A stretch of DNA of 64,000 nt from Acidobacteriota bacterium (lineage in GTDB: Bacteria > Actinomycetota > Acidimicrobiia > ATN3). The position numbers were made by a program, and so were the translations under genes. Below are positions 46,912 to 57,419 of this stretch, one piece after another (positions within the stretch are counted from its first letter, which is position 1; the number at the start of each line of letters is the position of its first letter). The notes beneath the pieces are model-generated. The model was not told the origin of the DNA. It did not search any database and saw only the letters and a list, made by a program, of their open reading frames with translations. The stretch lies in assembly GCA_003577105.1 (NCBI GenBank), contig QEUQ01000001.1, positions 70,118 through 134,117 on the forward strand, written 5' to 3'.

Positions 46912-48387
46912 CTACTCGCTCGCTAGCGGTTCAGCCGTAGGAACACGCACTCTTACGCAAGTCCCCTTGTCAGCCTCGATTTCAATCTCGCCGCCGAGTT
47001 CGCCCTCGACGAGCGTCTGAACAATTTGCATGCCAAGCCGCGCGTCTTCGGCAGGCGAGAAGTCTGCGGGGAGTCCGATTCCGTCATCGATGACCTCGAG
47101 GGTGAAGATGCCATCCCCCTGGGCCATGCGAACCTGTACCTCGCCTGAGGGTTCATGCCCCTCTTCCTCGCGCGGAAATCCGTGAAGGACCGCGTTCTGT
47201 ACTAGCTCAGTGAGCACAATCGCCAAAGGTGTCGCAATCTCGACGGGGAGATCCGGAGCATCTCCTTCAATCGTGAAAGCGATGTTGGCCTCAGAAGAGA
47301 CCAGCGCCTCTTCGACCATCGCCAATAGCGGCCTGACTATCGCCTTGAACGGAATCTGCTCCCCAGCCTCGCGGCTAAGGACCTCGTGCACCAGCGCTAT
47401 CGCACGTATGCGACGCACCGACTCCTCGATCGCCCTCTTGGCCTCGGGAGAGGCAAGCCTTCTGCCCTGGAGCCTGAGGAGAGACGCAATTGTTTGGAGG
47501 TTGTTCTTCACTCGGTGGTGAATCTCACGGATCGTCGCATCTTTGGTGAGCAAGAGCTTGTCTCGGCTTCGGATATCCGTAACGTCTCTGGCGAGAATCA
47601 CAGCACCCACCGCACTGCCCGATTCGACGATCGGAATCACGCTAAATGCGACCGAGCTGTCATCGGACTCGACCTCTTCGCTGACGGGCGCAAGCATCGT
47701 GAATGCCGTTCGAAGCGCCGTGTCTTCGATGCCGAGATCGGCAAGGGTCTTGCTCTCTATCGACTCCTTGACGCCGAGGCGCCTCAGGGCTGAGACAGCA
47801 TTTGGGCTTGCGTAGGTAATCCTCGCCTTGCCGTCGAGGCGAATTATTCCGTCGCCTACGCGCGGTGCCTCTTGTGCCTCGAGGGCCTCGGTGGAGAAGG
47901 GGAAGGTGCCCGCAGTGATCATCTTTGTGATCTGCTCGGCGGTTTCGACGTAGTTGCGTTCTAGAAGGCTCGGGCGTCTACCGGTGGTCGGCAATGACTC
48001 AATAGTCATGACTGCCACGATTGCGTCCCTGTAGCGAACCGGAATCGCCTTGACCACAACTCGCTCGCCGAGGCGCGGAATCAGCGTGTCTCCGGCACAG
48101 ATCTCGCCGCTGCGCCAGGCCCGTGCCACATATGGCCGGGTGACGTCCTCCTCGACATTGCCTACCGGATCATCGGCGTAAACGGTTTGAGCCGTCGTCG
48201 GCCTAGCAAGGCCGAGCACGACGAAGCGGGATTGCTCATCTTTGGCAGGTGCGAAGAGCAGCAGATCCGAGAAGGACAAGTCCGCAATGAGACCCCAGGA
48301 GGCCACCAAGTGCTGCAAGTGATCAACGGCGTCTGCGTTGAGCCGAGTGAACTTCTCACAGAGATCGTCGAGAGCTAGCGTTCTCAT
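46912..48387 (-). CDS. pdtaS: PdtaS-like sensor histidine kinase
   Basis: A cytosolic sensor kinase of the HisKA_2 class, which in actinobacteria signals to the RNA-binding antiterminator PdtaR. The 491-residue protein has an N-terminal GAF-like domain (about 1-150), a PAS-like domain (about 180-280), the H-box EIHHRVKNNLQTIASLLRLQ near residue 288 and a HATPase domain (ELVQNAVLHGFP; EVIDDGIGLP; LGMQIVQTLVEGELGGEIEI). No membrane span is seen. ATG at 48387 with GAGGAAAG upstream. No pdtaR-like gene is within the window. Confidence 0.9.
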   Translation of the reverse strand: MRTLALDDLCEKFTRLNADAVDHLQHLVASWGLIADLSFSDLLLFAPAKDEQSRFVVLGLARPTTAQTVYADDPVGNVEEDVTRPYVARAWRSGEICAGDTLIPRLGERVVVKAIPVRYRDAIVAVMTIESLPTTGRRPSLLERNYVETAEQITKMITAGTFPFSTEALEAQEAPRVGDGIIRLDGKARITYASPNAVSALRRLGVKESIESKTLADLGIEDTALRTAFTMLAPVSEEVESDDSSVAFSVIPIVESGSAVGAVILARDVTDIRSRDKLLLTKDATIREIHHRVKNNLQTIASLLRLQGRRLASPEAKRAIEESVRRIRAIALVHEVLSREAGEQIPFKAIVRPLLAMVEEALVSSEANIAFTIEGDAPDLPVEIATPLAIVLTELVQNAVLHGFPREEEGHEPSGEVQVRMAQGDGIFTLEVIDDGIGLPADFSPAEDARLGMQIVQTLVEGELGGEIEIEADKGTCVRVRVPTAEPLASE

Positions 48388-48436
48388 GCTTTCCTCATCA
48401 CCTGTCGAACCATTTCCACCGTCGCCGCTCCGAGTA

Positions 48437-49294
48437 TCAGAGCCTGACACTATGCGAATTCCGCATTGTGAACGAGACAGCCTCGGTGAAACCCGCACTT
48501 ATTGCTGTCTCGCTGAGACGGTCAAAATCAGCGCCCACGTCTTGAGGCTTGTGCGCGTCTGATGCCGTAGTAATTGAAGCGCCCGCCGAGCGAATCGCCT
48601 CAAGGAACAACGAAGAAGGATACGCCTCGCCGACGGGCTTACGGAGACCCGCCGAAGACAGCTCAAATGCGATCGAACGTTCAGCGGCCATCTCCGCGAT
48701 CTGCCGGTAAAGGTCGACTGGCTCTTGGGCGGGGCGATGTCCGAATTTCTTCACAAGGTCCGGATGCGCCAATACGTCAACCGAATCCGACGAGATCAAA
48801 TCGGCGAGCAAGGCGAAGTACCCGATCCAGACCGATTCGATGTCACGATTCCTCCACTCATCGCCCACCCCCGGATCGTCGAAACCCCATGCGCCGATCC
48901 AGTGCACCGAACCGAGGCGAAAATCGAGTGGATAGGCGGAGAGGAATTCGTCGATCTCGCCCATTCGCCTAGGGTAATAGTCAATCTCAAGGCCGATCTT
49001 GACCGGCATCTCCCTGGACTTCGCGGCGGTCAGCACCTCTACGTACTCCTCGAGCGACTGCGTCGAGTGCTCGGCAACGTAACGCTCGCAATATGAGCGC
49101 ATGTGCGGGTCCGGATCCTCGGCCCACCACTCCCCTAGTAGCTCGTTGACCTCTCGGAATCGAAAGATGTGCTCGGTGAAACCAAGCTCGGTGACCCCAT
49201 GCTTCGTGCCCATTTCGACAAAACTGCTCACCAGTTCCTGTGTATATGGGCCCGATTCGCCATGATCGTGTAGGTGAATGTGGTAGTCGTTCAT
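48437..49294 (-). CDS. PHP-domain phosphatase, histidinol-phosphatase type
   Basis: The 285-residue protein is a PHP-domain metallo-phosphatase close to HisK-type histidinol-phosphatases. Metal-binding motifs are DYHIHLHDHGE at the start, GFTEHIFRF, GLEIDYYP, GSVHWI, VDVLAHPDLVKKFG and SDAHKPQDVG near the end. Histidinol phosphate is the most likely substrate, but no other his gene is nearby, so this rests on family only. ATG at 49294. Confidence 0.85.
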   Translation of the reverse strand: MNDYHIHLHDHGESGPYTQELVSSFVEMGTKHGVTELGFTEHIFRFREVNELLGEWWAEDPDPHMRSYCERYVAEHSTQSLEEYVEVLTAAKSREMPVKIGLEIDYYPRRMGEIDEFLSAYPLDFRLGSVHWIGAWGFDDPGVGDEWRNRDIESVWIGYFALLADLISSDSVDVLAHPDLVKKFGHRPAQEPVDLYRQIAEMAAERSIAFELSSAGLRKPVGEAYPSSLFLEAIRSAGASITTASDAHKPQDVGADFDRLSETAISAGFTEAVSFTMRNSHSVRL

Positions 49295-49401
49295 CCCGCA
49301 ACAATACGGCGAGGCGCAATAGGGCTTGGAGCATCGGGGCTATCGCTCGCCGGCGAGATCAAGGGCAGTGCGCAGCATGAGTTCAGGAAGGCACTGAGGC
49401 A

Positions 49402-50112
49402 GTGGGAAGCAGGTCGATCGCGAAGACTTCAGAGCAGGTTGAGTCCTGTGGCAAGTGCCCGAGGCTCGTAAAGTGGCGCGAGGCGGTCGCCGCAGAGAAG
49501 CGGGCGGCATTTGCCGGAGAGACCTACTGGGGCAAGGCAGTGCCAGGCTTTGGGGACCCGGATGCCTGGCTAATGATCATCGGTCTCGCGCCTGCGGCCC
49601 ATGGAGCCAATCGGACAGGGCGCATGTTCACGGGCGATCGCTCCGGGGAGTGGCTCTATGGCGCGTTGTACAGGGCCGACCTGTCGAGCGCGCCAAGGAG
49701 TGTGGCGCGCGATGACGGCCTCGACCTGACCGGCGTATACGTCACCTCTGTCGTCAAGTGCGCACCCCCCGCTAACAAGCCAACGCCTGCCGAGAGGGAT
49801 GAGTGCACTCGGTACCTAGTCGACGAACTCGCGGCAATTTCGCCGTCAGTGGTTGTAGCGCTGGGCAAGTTCGCCTGGGATGGTCTGCTCCGCGCCCTGA
49901 GCCAGGCCGGGTCGGATCTGCCATCTCCGAGGCCCCGTTTTGCACATCTCGCTGAGATCGAGCTTGCCGGACCCCGGCGGGGCGCAACGTTAATTGGCTC
50001 ATTTCACCCGAGCCAGCAGAACACCTTTACTGGGAAGCTGACTTCTGAAATGTTCGATGCGGTCTTCGCCAGAGCGCTCGCCGTTGGCAGAGGTGCGGGT
50101 ACGCAGGTTTGA
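49402..50112 (+). CDS. udgB: Family 5 uracil-DNA glycosylase (UdgB type)
   Basis: Removes uracil and probably other deaminated bases from DNA. The 236-residue protein has motif A GLAPAAHGANRTGRMFTGD, which lacks the Asp of family 4 and is typical of family 5, and motif B GSFHPSQQNTFTGKL. Cysteines in ESCGKCPRL, VVKCAPP and ERDECTRYL fit the four-cysteine iron-sulfur site. GTG at 49402 has only a modest ribosome site, so the exact start is open. Confidence 0.9.
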   Translation: MGSRSIAKTSEQVESCGKCPRLVKWREAVAAEKRAAFAGETYWGKAVPGFGDPDAWLMIIGLAPAAHGANRTGRMFTGDRSGEWLYGALYRADLSSAPRSVARDDGLDLTGVYVTSVVKCAPPANKPTPAERDECTRYLVDELAAISPSVVVALGKFAWDGLLRALSQAGSDLPSPRPRFAHLAEIELAGPRRGATLIGSFHPSQQNTFTGKLTSEMFDAVFARALAVGRGAGTQV

Positions 50113-50174
50113 ACCGCAGGGCCGACCAGGCCAGTACTAACAAGGCCGATATGCGCGTCGTCCTCAAATTCGGC

Positions 50175-50183
50175 TGGTAACCT
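50175..50183 (+). promoter_or_regulatory. Possible extended -10 promoter of the amidase gene
   Basis: TGG followed by TAACCT (50178-50183) on the plus strand, about 97 bases before the GTG start of the amidase gene. No -35 box is evident at 16-18 bases upstream, which is acceptable for extended -10 promoters. Confidence 0.3.
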
Positions 50184-50279
50184 GCATTGGGCACTCAGTA
50201 GGGCAGACGCGACCACTTCACAAATCTCACCCGGCCAGCCGATATATGGCAATGACGGGAAATCTCGGGAGGACTACGC

Positions 50280-53027
50280 GTGCGCAAGCGCCTCGCCATC
50301 ACTTCACTTCTGCTTTTTGTTTTCACATTCATTCCGCTTGCGGGCCTTGCCGAGCCCGCTCCGCTGCCGGTCAAGACCCACAAGATTCAGGTTGGCAGCC
50401 CGGAGCTCCCGATTGGAGTGGGAATTCGCGCCGCAGGAGAGGGTGTCGAAACCGCACCGACGATGACCGAGGCGACTTTCGACATGGTCGGCATAACGTG
50501 GGAAGGCGATGCCAACGAGGACGACGCAGACCACCTTTCGGCTCAAGCCCATGAAGGTGAGGCCAGCGGAGACAGCCATAGCCGAAATCCCGAGAACGCC
50601 ATCGCCCAGGTCCGCGGGAGTGCCGATGGACAGAACTGGACTGAGTGGATTGACCTCACCGAAGAAGTGGACTTGCCCGATCCTGGTGCCGGGGAATCCG
50701 GCAAGCAGCGTTCGGGGGCCGGGCCCGCATATCTCGGCGAGGCCAGGCACGTTCAGCTGAGGTGGAATCCGGGCAAACGAGAACGGAGTCTTCCCACAGT
50801 CCACCTCCTCGATATCAAGGGCCGGACTGCGAGCGCAGGTGAGCGCGCACGCTCAGTGCTCCAAGGGATCTTCTGGTCGAATCACACCGCGGCCTCCGCC
50901 AGCAGTGCCCAGCCTCCTGTCACGATGCGACCGCAATGGGGAGCTGACGAGTCAATGCGCAAGGCCGATCCCGGCTACGGGTCCGTGAGGGCCGGCTCGG
51001 TGCATCACACGGTCAACTCGAACAGCTACGGCTGCGGCGACTCACCCGCTCTCGTTAGAGGAATCTACTCATTCCACGTCAACGGCAATGGCTGGAATGA
51101 CATCGGATACAACTTCCTAGTCGACAGGTGCGGGCAGATTTTCGAAGGGCGCTACGGCGGGATCGAGATGCCGGTAATCGGTGCGCATACTTACAACTTC
51201 AACTATGCGACCACCGGTGTTTCGATGATCGGAGATTTCTCATCGGCATCGATCCCCGGCGCTATGTACAACAGCGTTGTCTCGGTTCTGGATTGGAAGC
51301 TCGATCTCCATGGGGTCAACCCGCTATGGCAATCGACAATCACCGGCTACGACGGAAGTCCGACCCTTACAGTTCGAAATGTCTCGGGGCATCGCGACTT
51401 TGGAGGCTCGGCCTGCCCCGGCAATGGCGCGTATGGCTCGCTGAATTCGATGGCTACTGACGCATACAACAGAGGCGGACAGAAGATCTTTGCGCCGGGC
51501 GCAACCCCTCACATCATCGACTGGAATGGCTCGGGCTTCGGACCAACGACCATTACGGGCAATCTGAAGCAATCAGAGCCGTGGGTGATTCGCATTTACG
51601 ATTCGGCAGGCGCTGAGATTCGAAACTTCTCCGGCTCAGGCAACTTCGCGTCGGCCACATGGAATGGGAACGCTGACATCGGCCAGCCAGTTCTCGAGGG
51701 CACCTACTTCTGGAGGATTGAGTCCGGAAATGCTCGTCCCGCTCTCGGTGCCTTGACTCTCCAAGGCGGGCACAGGTTCCAGGAATACCTGCTGGCATAC
51801 AACCCGCTGACCACCGATGCACAAGTAGCGATAACTCTCATGAACAACTCGGGTGTGGTCGCGACTCCGACCATGAACGTACCCGCGCAAAGCCGGGCAA
51901 CCCTCGACATCAACGCGGTGCGCCCGTGGATGGAGCTGTCGGCACGGGCTGACTCGACCTCGCCGGTTCTCATGGAGCGCTCCATGTACTACAGATACCA
52001 GGGCAGCATGGATGGAGGTAATGCCGGCTTTGGCACCCAGGCTCCCGCCAACGACTGGTATTTCGCTGAGGGCTACACGGGCACAGGCTTCTTTCAGTAC
52101 ACAACGCTGCTGAATCCGAATCCGGTCGACGTAACGGCGACGATTCGCTACTTGTTCAATCCGTCAGGCGTACAGACTCAAGTCTTGACGCTCCCACCGA
52201 ATTCGCGAACGACGGTTGATGTGAACGCAGTCGTGGGTGCGAACAAGGAACTCGCGACCCACGTCACGGCAGTCGCACCGATCGTGGTGGAGCGCCCCCA
52301 GTACTACGTCTTCAGAGGCCAGCCCGGAGGTGACAACTCGCTGGGAGCCAAGTCGCTCTCAACCGAGTGGAACTTCGCTGAAGGGTACACAGGTCCGGGT
52401 TTCTCGACCTGGCTCACACTGGGAAATCCCACAGGAACCGACGCGAACGCAACGATCACATTCTTTGGAAACAGCGGAATAATCGCGACGATCACAAGGC
52501 CGGTCCTCGCCGGCGGTCGGACCACCGTAGATGTCAACGCAATGGTCGGTGCGAATCGCGAGGTCTCGGCCCGAGTGACGACTGACAACCCGATCGTCGC
52601 CGAGCGTCCCGTCTACTTCGGGTACAACAACGGGATCAACGGCGGCCACGTAGCCCTTGGAAATCCGAGTTTGCAGACTCACTACGACTTCGCAGAGGGC
52701 TACACCGCTCCTGGCTTCGACGAGTACCTGACAGTCCTCAACCCAAGTCCGACTCCCCTGACTGTCGATGCAACGTATGCCTTCGCTGTGGCTCCGCCGA
52801 TGCCGAAGCAGTACGTAATTCCCGGCAACACCCGCATGACGATCTCGGTTCACAACGAAGTCAACCGAATCGGGGATGTCTCGGTCTCGCTAGACGGCGA
52901 TCATGCGTTTGCCGTCGAAAGGCCCATGTACTTCGTATTCAGAGGCGCCTGGAGAGGCGGCTCGAATACTCAAGGTGGTCCCGGGCCGACGACGACTTGG
53001 TACTTCGCTGAGGGCTACACAGGCTGA
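50280..53027 (+). CDS. Secreted PGRP-type N-acetylmuramoyl-L-alanine amidase with C-terminal repeats
   Basis: An exported 915-residue protein. A signal peptide ([21 protein letters not shown]) is followed by a ~180-residue region of unknown fold, then a PGRP/amidase_2 domain (about 215-390) with all zinc-site residues: [16 protein letters not shown], plus [20 protein letters not shown] FlgD-like Ig fold (about 395-490) comes next. The rest is four ~100-residue repeats that share [WY]-FAEGYTG-GF and ERP-YY-FRG. The protein stops inside the same motif of a fifth repeat, at [10 protein letters not shown]. It probably cleaves peptidoglycan stems while the repeats hold it to the surface. GTG at 50280 with GGGAGG seven bases upstream. 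The last 13 bases overlap the convergent tgpA-like gene. Confidence 0.88.
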   Translation: MRKRLAITSLLLFVFTFIPLAGLAEPAPLPVKTHKIQVGSPELPIGVGIRAAGEGVETAPTMTEATFDMVGITWEGDANEDDADHLSAQAHEGEASGDSHSRNPENAIAQVRGSADGQNWTEWIDLTEEVDLPDPGAGESGKQRSGAGPAYLGEARHVQLRWNPGKRERSLPTVHLLDIKGRTASAGERARSVLQGIFWSNHTAASASSAQPPVTMRPQWGADESMRKADPGYGSVRAGSVHHTVNSNSYGCGDSPALVRGIYSFHVNGNGWNDIGYNFLVDRCGQIFEGRYGGIEMPVIGAHTYNFNYATTGVSMIGDFSSASIPGAMYNSVVSVLDWKLDLHGVNPLWQSTITGYDGSPTLTVRNVSGHRDFGGSACPGNGAYGSLNSMATDAYNRGGQKIFAPGATPHIIDWNGSGFGPTTITGNLKQSEPWVIRIYDSAGAEIRNFSGSGNFASATWNGNADIGQPVLEGTYFWRIESGNARPALGALTLQGGHRFQEYLLAYNPLTTDAQVAITLMNNSGVVATPTMNVPAQSRATLDINAVRPWMELSARADSTSPVLMERSMYYRYQGSMDGGNAGFGTQAPANDWYFAEGYTGTGFFQYTTLLNPNPVDVTATIRYLFNPSGVQTQVLTLPPNSRTTVDVNAVVGANKELATHVTAVAPIVVERPQYYVFRGQPGGDNSLGAKSLSTEWNFAEGYTGPGFSTWLTLGNPTGTDANATITFFGNSGIIATITRPVLAGGRTTVDVNAMVGANREVSARVTTDNPIVAERPVYFGYNNGINGGHVALGNPSLQTHYDFAEGYTAPGFDEYLTVLNPSPTPLTVDATYAFAVAPPMPKQYVIPGNTRMTISVHNEVNRIGDVSVSLDGDHAFAVERPMYFVFRGAWRGGSNTQGGPGPTTTWYFAEGYTG

Positions 53028-55279
53028 GGCTCGTCCTGGGCGACTTTCTCAAGTAGCTGGACAATCTCATCGACGCCTCGTTCTGTATCTAGCCGAGAGT
53101 GCTCGTCTAGCCCGTCGCGCGAGAACAGGTCTTTGTCGAGCGCTTCACCGATCTGGTTGAGGAGCTCGCCTTCAGGCAGGCCGGCTAGTGGTCCGGCGCG
53201 TACCGGCTCGATGAATTCACTCGTCGTCTGCCCTCGATGCCACCCGACTCCAAGGGGTTCCGCTGCGCCCACGAGACGTCCAAGAACTTGCAAGTGCCAG
53301 TTTGGTGTGGCATCGCCTGTTTCTCGGCGCCGCCGTCGGCTCAGGCGTACTAGGTAGATACCCACAACAACCGAGGTGATCACCAGGGCGAGCGCGACGG
53401 CCAAGTTCCTTGGGCTTCCCGCGATGCGGGCTGCCCCGCGGAAGGGGGCCCGGACCCAATTGGGCAGCTTGCCGGCAGCCTCCTTCGCCCACCTCGCAAT
53501 GTCGCTGAAGCGGCTGGGATTCTCCTCCGCGCGCGGGACGTGCGTGGTCGGATCCATTTCAATCCAGCCGAATCGCGGAAAGAAGACCTCTGTCCACGCG
53601 TGAGCATCAGAGCCACGCACATCAAAGACACCGGAGAAGACGCCTCTCCGACCCGGTGTATACCCGGTCACGACGCGAGTTGGGACTCCGGCAAGGCGCA
53701 GCAGAATTGCCTCAGCGGTGGCGATCTGCTCGCAGAACCCCTTCTTGTCTACAAAAAGAAACTGATCGACCGCATCAGAGCCGTCGGGCAATGGCGGGAT
53801 GTCAAGGGTGTACTCGGTGTTCTCCGCTAGCCAGCTCTCGACCGCCTGAACTTTCTCCAATGTCGTGGTCTTATCTGCCGTGAGCGAAACGGCAAGATCG
53901 CGTACACGCTGTGGCACCGTATCGGGTACTCCCAGGAAGCTCTCCATCTTCTGCGGATAGCGGCTGGAGTTCGGATCTAGTCCGGTGCTGTACGGCGGCT
54001 CATCGCCAACCTGCAACATTTCAAGATCGACGTTGGGGCGGCGGGAAATCACCGAGTAGACCGTCTCTGCGTCAACGCTCACCGGCGTTCGCAATGAGCC
54101 ATTGGAGTCCTGGCGAAGACCTCTTGCCGGGAAGTACACGCGGGACGGGTACTGCGCAGCAAAGATCAGATTCGGCTGGTCCTGTTCGACGTAAAACGTC
54201 TGAATCTGCTCTTCGGAGAGGCTCGACCCGGCAATTGTCCCCGTCGTCTCGGGGATGTTGAGAGGCGCATCTCCGTCGATACGCCGCAAGCCCTGATCTT
54301 CGGCGGTCCAGGTTCGACCGGTGTACTCGGCGTAGGCCATCCCTCTCCAGAAGGCCGGCCTGTCAGTTCGAACCCGCATCACGATCTCATCGGTCGGACG
54401 GGATCTCACCGACAAGTCCATGCTGTTCGCGAAGCCAAAGTACCCGCCATTGACCGAAGTTCGCTCCCCATTGCCGGAGCCACCCTCATCAATTCCTGGG
54501 TTCTCTACCCTCAGACCGCCCGATGACAACCCGGTCTGGGCCTTCACCGAAAATGGCAAGTTCAGGGTCTTTCCCGATTTCATGCGGGGCATGAATGTGA
54601 AGATCGCTACGCCCAAGATCGCCGCGATGATGGCGAGGACCGCGGCGCTTCGGACGGTGCCAAGCGCTCGCTGCGGCACACGTCGTGGGCCGGGGTCAAG
54701 AGCCGAAGTCCGATGGGAGGCAAACGCTGATCCGGCACCGGCAAGATCTCTCAATTCGCAACGACGCGAAATGTAGAGGGCTGAAGCTACAGCAGGTATG
54801 AACGTGAAGACATAGATCCCATAACCCGCATCAAGTGCAACAACTGCGCCTACCGCAATCATCGCCACTGCTGCAGCAATTGAGAATGACAGGTCGCGGC
54901 GCCCCTTCACATCGAAGGAGTGCAGCAGCTGAACCCAAATGAAGAGAGCAGCAAGAGGCTCCTGCGTCTCCGAAACTGATGCGACACCGACACGAACGAT
55001 CGAGAAGATGAATCCGCCAAAGGCCGCCATGAGCAAGAAGGTGAGGATCAGTTTCATCCACCAGTCCTCGTGCTCGCGGCGCCACCACGAGAACCCGTAG
55101 CCCAGCGGAACTCCGACAAATCCAGCCCAGACAACGGCTCCGGAAATGAGATCCCCCGCCGCCACCGCCGTAATTGGAATCAGCGAGCAGATTGCTACCG
55201 CTACACGCAGAGCAATCGATGGCTCCGGCGGGGGCGGCCTGTTTACGCGGCGGAAGGCGTCGACAAGGCGGTTAGCCAT
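53015..55279 (-). CDS. tgpA: TgpA-like transmembrane transglutaminase
   Basis: A 754-residue membrane protein of the DUF3488/transglutaminase family. The first ~200 residues hold about six to seven membrane spans. The extracytoplasmic domain carries the papain-like triad in [20 protein letters not shown] (Cys), [13 protein letters not shown] (His) and WIEMDPTTH (Asp). One more span ([19 protein letters not shown]) and a C-terminal DUF4129-like segment follow. Its place in a moxR-DUF58-tgpA operon suggests envelope protein remodelling or maturation; the substrate is unknown. ATG at 55279 with GGAGGGAGA upstream; its 5' end overlaps the DUF58 gene by 37 bases. Confidence 0.9.
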   Translation of the reverse strand: MANRLVDAFRRVNRPPPPEPSIALRVAVAICSLIPITAVAAGDLISGAVVWAGFVGVPLGYGFSWWRREHEDWWMKLILTFLLMAAFGGFIFSIVRVGVASVSETQEPLAALFIWVQLLHSFDVKGRRDLSFSIAAAVAMIAVGAVVALDAGYGIYVFTFIPAVASALYISRRCELRDLAGAGSAFASHRTSALDPGPRRVPQRALGTVRSAAVLAIIAAILGVAIFTFMPRMKSGKTLNLPFSVKAQTGLSSGGLRVENPGIDEGGSGNGERTSVNGGYFGFANSMDLSVRSRPTDEIVMRVRTDRPAFWRGMAYAEYTGRTWTAEDQGLRRIDGDAPLNIPETTGTIAGSSLSEEQIQTFYVEQDQPNLIFAAQYPSRVYFPARGLRQDSNGSLRTPVSVDAETVYSVISRRPNVDLEMLQVGDEPPYSTGLDPNSSRYPQKMESFLGVPDTVPQRVRDLAVSLTADKTTTLEKVQAVESWLAENTEYTLDIPPLPDGSDAVDQFLFVDKKGFCEQIATAEAILLRLAGVPTRVVTGYTPGRRGVFSGVFDVRGSDAHAWTEVFFPRFGWIEMDPTTHVPRAEENPSRFSDIARWAKEAAGKLPNWVRAPFRGAARIAGSPRNLAVALALVITSVVVGIYLVRLSRRRRRETGDATPNWHLQVLGRLVGAAEPLGVGWHRGQTTSEFIEPVRAGPLAGLPEGELLNQIGEALDKDLFSRDGLDEHSRLDTERGVDEIVQLLEKVAQDEPQPV

Positions 55280-56376
55280 GCTTCTCCCTCCTGTGGACAC
55301 GACCATGCGGGGTATGGCGATGCAAACGGCGGCACGCCTCCGATCGCGACGATTGCACCCTGTGGCCCCAAATTCCCAGGAAGGCGATCCGAGACCGCTA
55401 CGACGAGCGGGTTCGGCGGCAGCCGCCTGCCACGCAAGATCTCAGCGACGTCAGGCCATTGGACTCCGGTGGTAATGCGAGCAAGCTCTGAGGCGAGGAG
55501 TCCCGAGTTGGGCGACTCGAGCAATCTTCCATCGCTCAGCCGCAAATAGACCGGAATCGAACGAGTGATTGCATCTCGCACAATCGCGCCTGAGACAGAG
55601 ATGATCCGCTCGGTGACAGCGCCCGAGTGCGTGAGGTCGGGGATCACCACGATTGGACGCACCCCCTCTTGCTGGTATTCGCGAACCACGGGCTCGTCTC
55701 GGCGCGCGCTCGATGGCCAATGGATGTGGCGTACGGGATCGCCGGGCTGGTACTCGCGCAGACCCATGAAATCGAGGCCGGCCCCCCGTCGTGGAGGCTC
55801 CGTCAATCCTTCGGCCAAGGGGTCGTTTCCGCCCATGTGCCACGGAACTCGGATAGGCGGCATCGCCGGGGCTATCTCCACCGAACCAGTACATGGCACC
55901 TGCCTCCGCGTTGACCAGAGCCCCAATGGCGCCGCACACTCGACGATCAGGGGTGGGTCTTCAAACCAGCCGCGCTGAACCGGCAGGGCAGTCACCGTGG
56001 CCAATGCCGTCTCGCCCTTGGCTAACGAGTACAAGACGACCGGGCGCGCGGAGGTGCAGCGATCACGCACGACGAGCTGTGACAGACCGGCCCGCCTCGC
56101 ACGAATCGAGAGCTCGTATCGCATCTCGGTGCCAACCTGCCCCCGGCTAACAGGGGCTCGGCTGACCTCGACACCACGAACACCGGCGAATGACCTGAGG
56201 AACGAGAGCAGCGGCAAAGCGAAGCAGAGCGCTGAGATCAACAGGATCCAGCCGGACGCGACGTTTGACCCGATCAGGAAGAAGAATCCGCCGTATGCGA
56301 GCGCAACAATCCCAGCCTTGGTTGGATGCGTTCGGGCAACGGAGCGGCCCGTGCGACTGTGTGCCGGCTCGGGCAA
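55243..56376 (-). CDS. DUF58 domain protein (MoxR operon partner)
   Basis: A 377-residue protein with two hydrophobic segments near the N-terminus ([33 protein letters not shown]) and a central DUF58 domain with the signature [20 protein letters not shown]. The C-terminal part resembles a von Willebrand-type fold ([12 protein letters not shown]). DUF58 proteins work with MoxR ATPases; the exact role is not known. TTG at 56376 is the best available start but its ribosome site is weak. Five bases after moxR. Confidence 0.88.
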   Translation of the reverse strand: MPEPAHSRTGRSVARTHPTKAGIVALAYGGFFFLIGSNVASGWILLISALCFALPLLSFLRSFAGVRGVEVSRAPVSRGQVGTEMRYELSIRARRAGLSQLVVRDRCTSARPVVLYSLAKGETALATVTALPVQRGWFEDPPLIVECAAPLGLWSTRRQVPCTGSVEIAPAMPPIRVPWHMGGNDPLAEGLTEPPRRGAGLDFMGLREYQPGDPVRHIHWPSSARRDEPVVREYQQEGVRPIVVIPDLTHSGAVTERIISVSGAIVRDAITRSIPVYLRLSDGRLLESPNSGLLASELARITTGVQWPDVAEILRGRRLPPNPLVVAVSDRLPGNLGPQGAIVAIGGVPPFASPYPAWSCPQEGEAWLTALSTPSAA

Positions 56377-56381
56377 GAGAC

Positions 56382-57419
56382 CTACCGCCCGCTGTCGGTC
56401 GGCACCGGAACCGATGTGAGTATCTGATGAATCAAATTTCGCCCAGCCCCGATTGACTGCGCTCCCTGGGAAAGCACGATCCTGTGACCAAGCACGCTCA
56501 CGGCCATCACCTTGACATCGTCCGGAACGACGTAGTCGCGCCCTTTGATGATCGCCCGTGCCTGAGCCGCATGGAGCAGGGCCAGGGACCCCCTTGGACT
56601 GGCACCAATTGAAATCGACGGATGCCTGCGGGTCGCATCACAAATCGACACGACATAGTCGACAATCGCCGGAGCCGTATAAACCGCACGAACCGCCACC
56701 CTGGCGCTGACCAGATCCTCCAAGCTGCACACCGACTCGAGTTCCTCGATCGGGTGGCCATGAGCCTGCGAGGTGAGTACTTCCTTCTCTGCCTCCCGGT
56801 CGGGATATCCAATGGAAATTGCCGCCATGAAACGGTCTAACTGCCCCTCTGGCAGCGGGTAAGTCCCGTGATACTCAACCGGGTTTTCAGTGGCCAACAG
56901 ACAGAAGGGCTCCGGCAGGCCGTATCCCAGACCGTCAGCCGTGACTTGCCCTTCCTCCATCGCTTCGAGCAGCGCTGACTGGGTTCGTGGTGTGGCACGG
57001 TTGATCTCGTCAACCAGGACGACGTTGGCGAAGACCGGACCAGGGTGGAAGACGAATTCCTCGCTCTCGCGCCGATAGACGTTTGTGCCGGTCACATCCG
57101 CGGGCATCAAATCGGGGGTGCCCTGGATACGCGAGAACTTTCCGCCGATGGAAATCGCCAAAGCCCTGGCGAGAATTGTCTTGCCAACTCCGGGCACATC
57201 TTCGATCAGAAGATGCCCACCCCCAAGTAGGACGGTCGCGGCGAGCTCGATCTGGTCTGGCTTGCCCCTGACGACACGCGCGACGTTATTGATCAGATCC
57301 GAGCCAACCTGCGATGCCCGCGCCAACTCTGATTCGTCGTGCACCTGCGGGCTGCCGGCCATTACTTCGCCTGCCTGTACTTCAGTGCTCAATTCAACTC
57401 CCGTTGCTCGACCCGTCAC
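56382..57419 (-). CDS. moxR: MoxR-family AAA+ ATPase
   Basis: A chaperone-like ATPase. The 345-residue protein has Walker A DVPGVGKTILARALA, Walker B NVVLVDEINRATPRTQSALL, sensor 1 LLATENPVEYHGTYPLPEGQ and the C-terminal lid (GASPRGSLALLHAAQARAI). The MoxR-DUF58-transglutaminase order is a known operon type and suggests ATP-driven assembly or insertion of the envelope proteins. The GTG at 57419 overlaps the upstream tauE-like stop in a GTGA. Confidence 0.93.
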   Translation of the reverse strand: MTGRATGVELSTEVQAGEVMAGSPQVHDESELARASQVGSDLINNVARVVRGKPDQIELAATVLLGGGHLLIEDVPGVGKTILARALAISIGGKFSRIQGTPDLMPADVTGTNVYRRESEEFVFHPGPVFANVVLVDEINRATPRTQSALLEAMEEGQVTADGLGYGLPEPFCLLATENPVEYHGTYPLPEGQLDRFMAAISIGYPDREAEKEVLTSQAHGHPIEELESVCSLEDLVSARVAVRAVYTAPAIVDYVVSICDATRRHPSISIGASPRGSLALLHAAQARAIIKGRDYVVPDDVKVMAVSVLGHRIVLSQGAQSIGAGRNLIHQILTSVPVPTDSGR

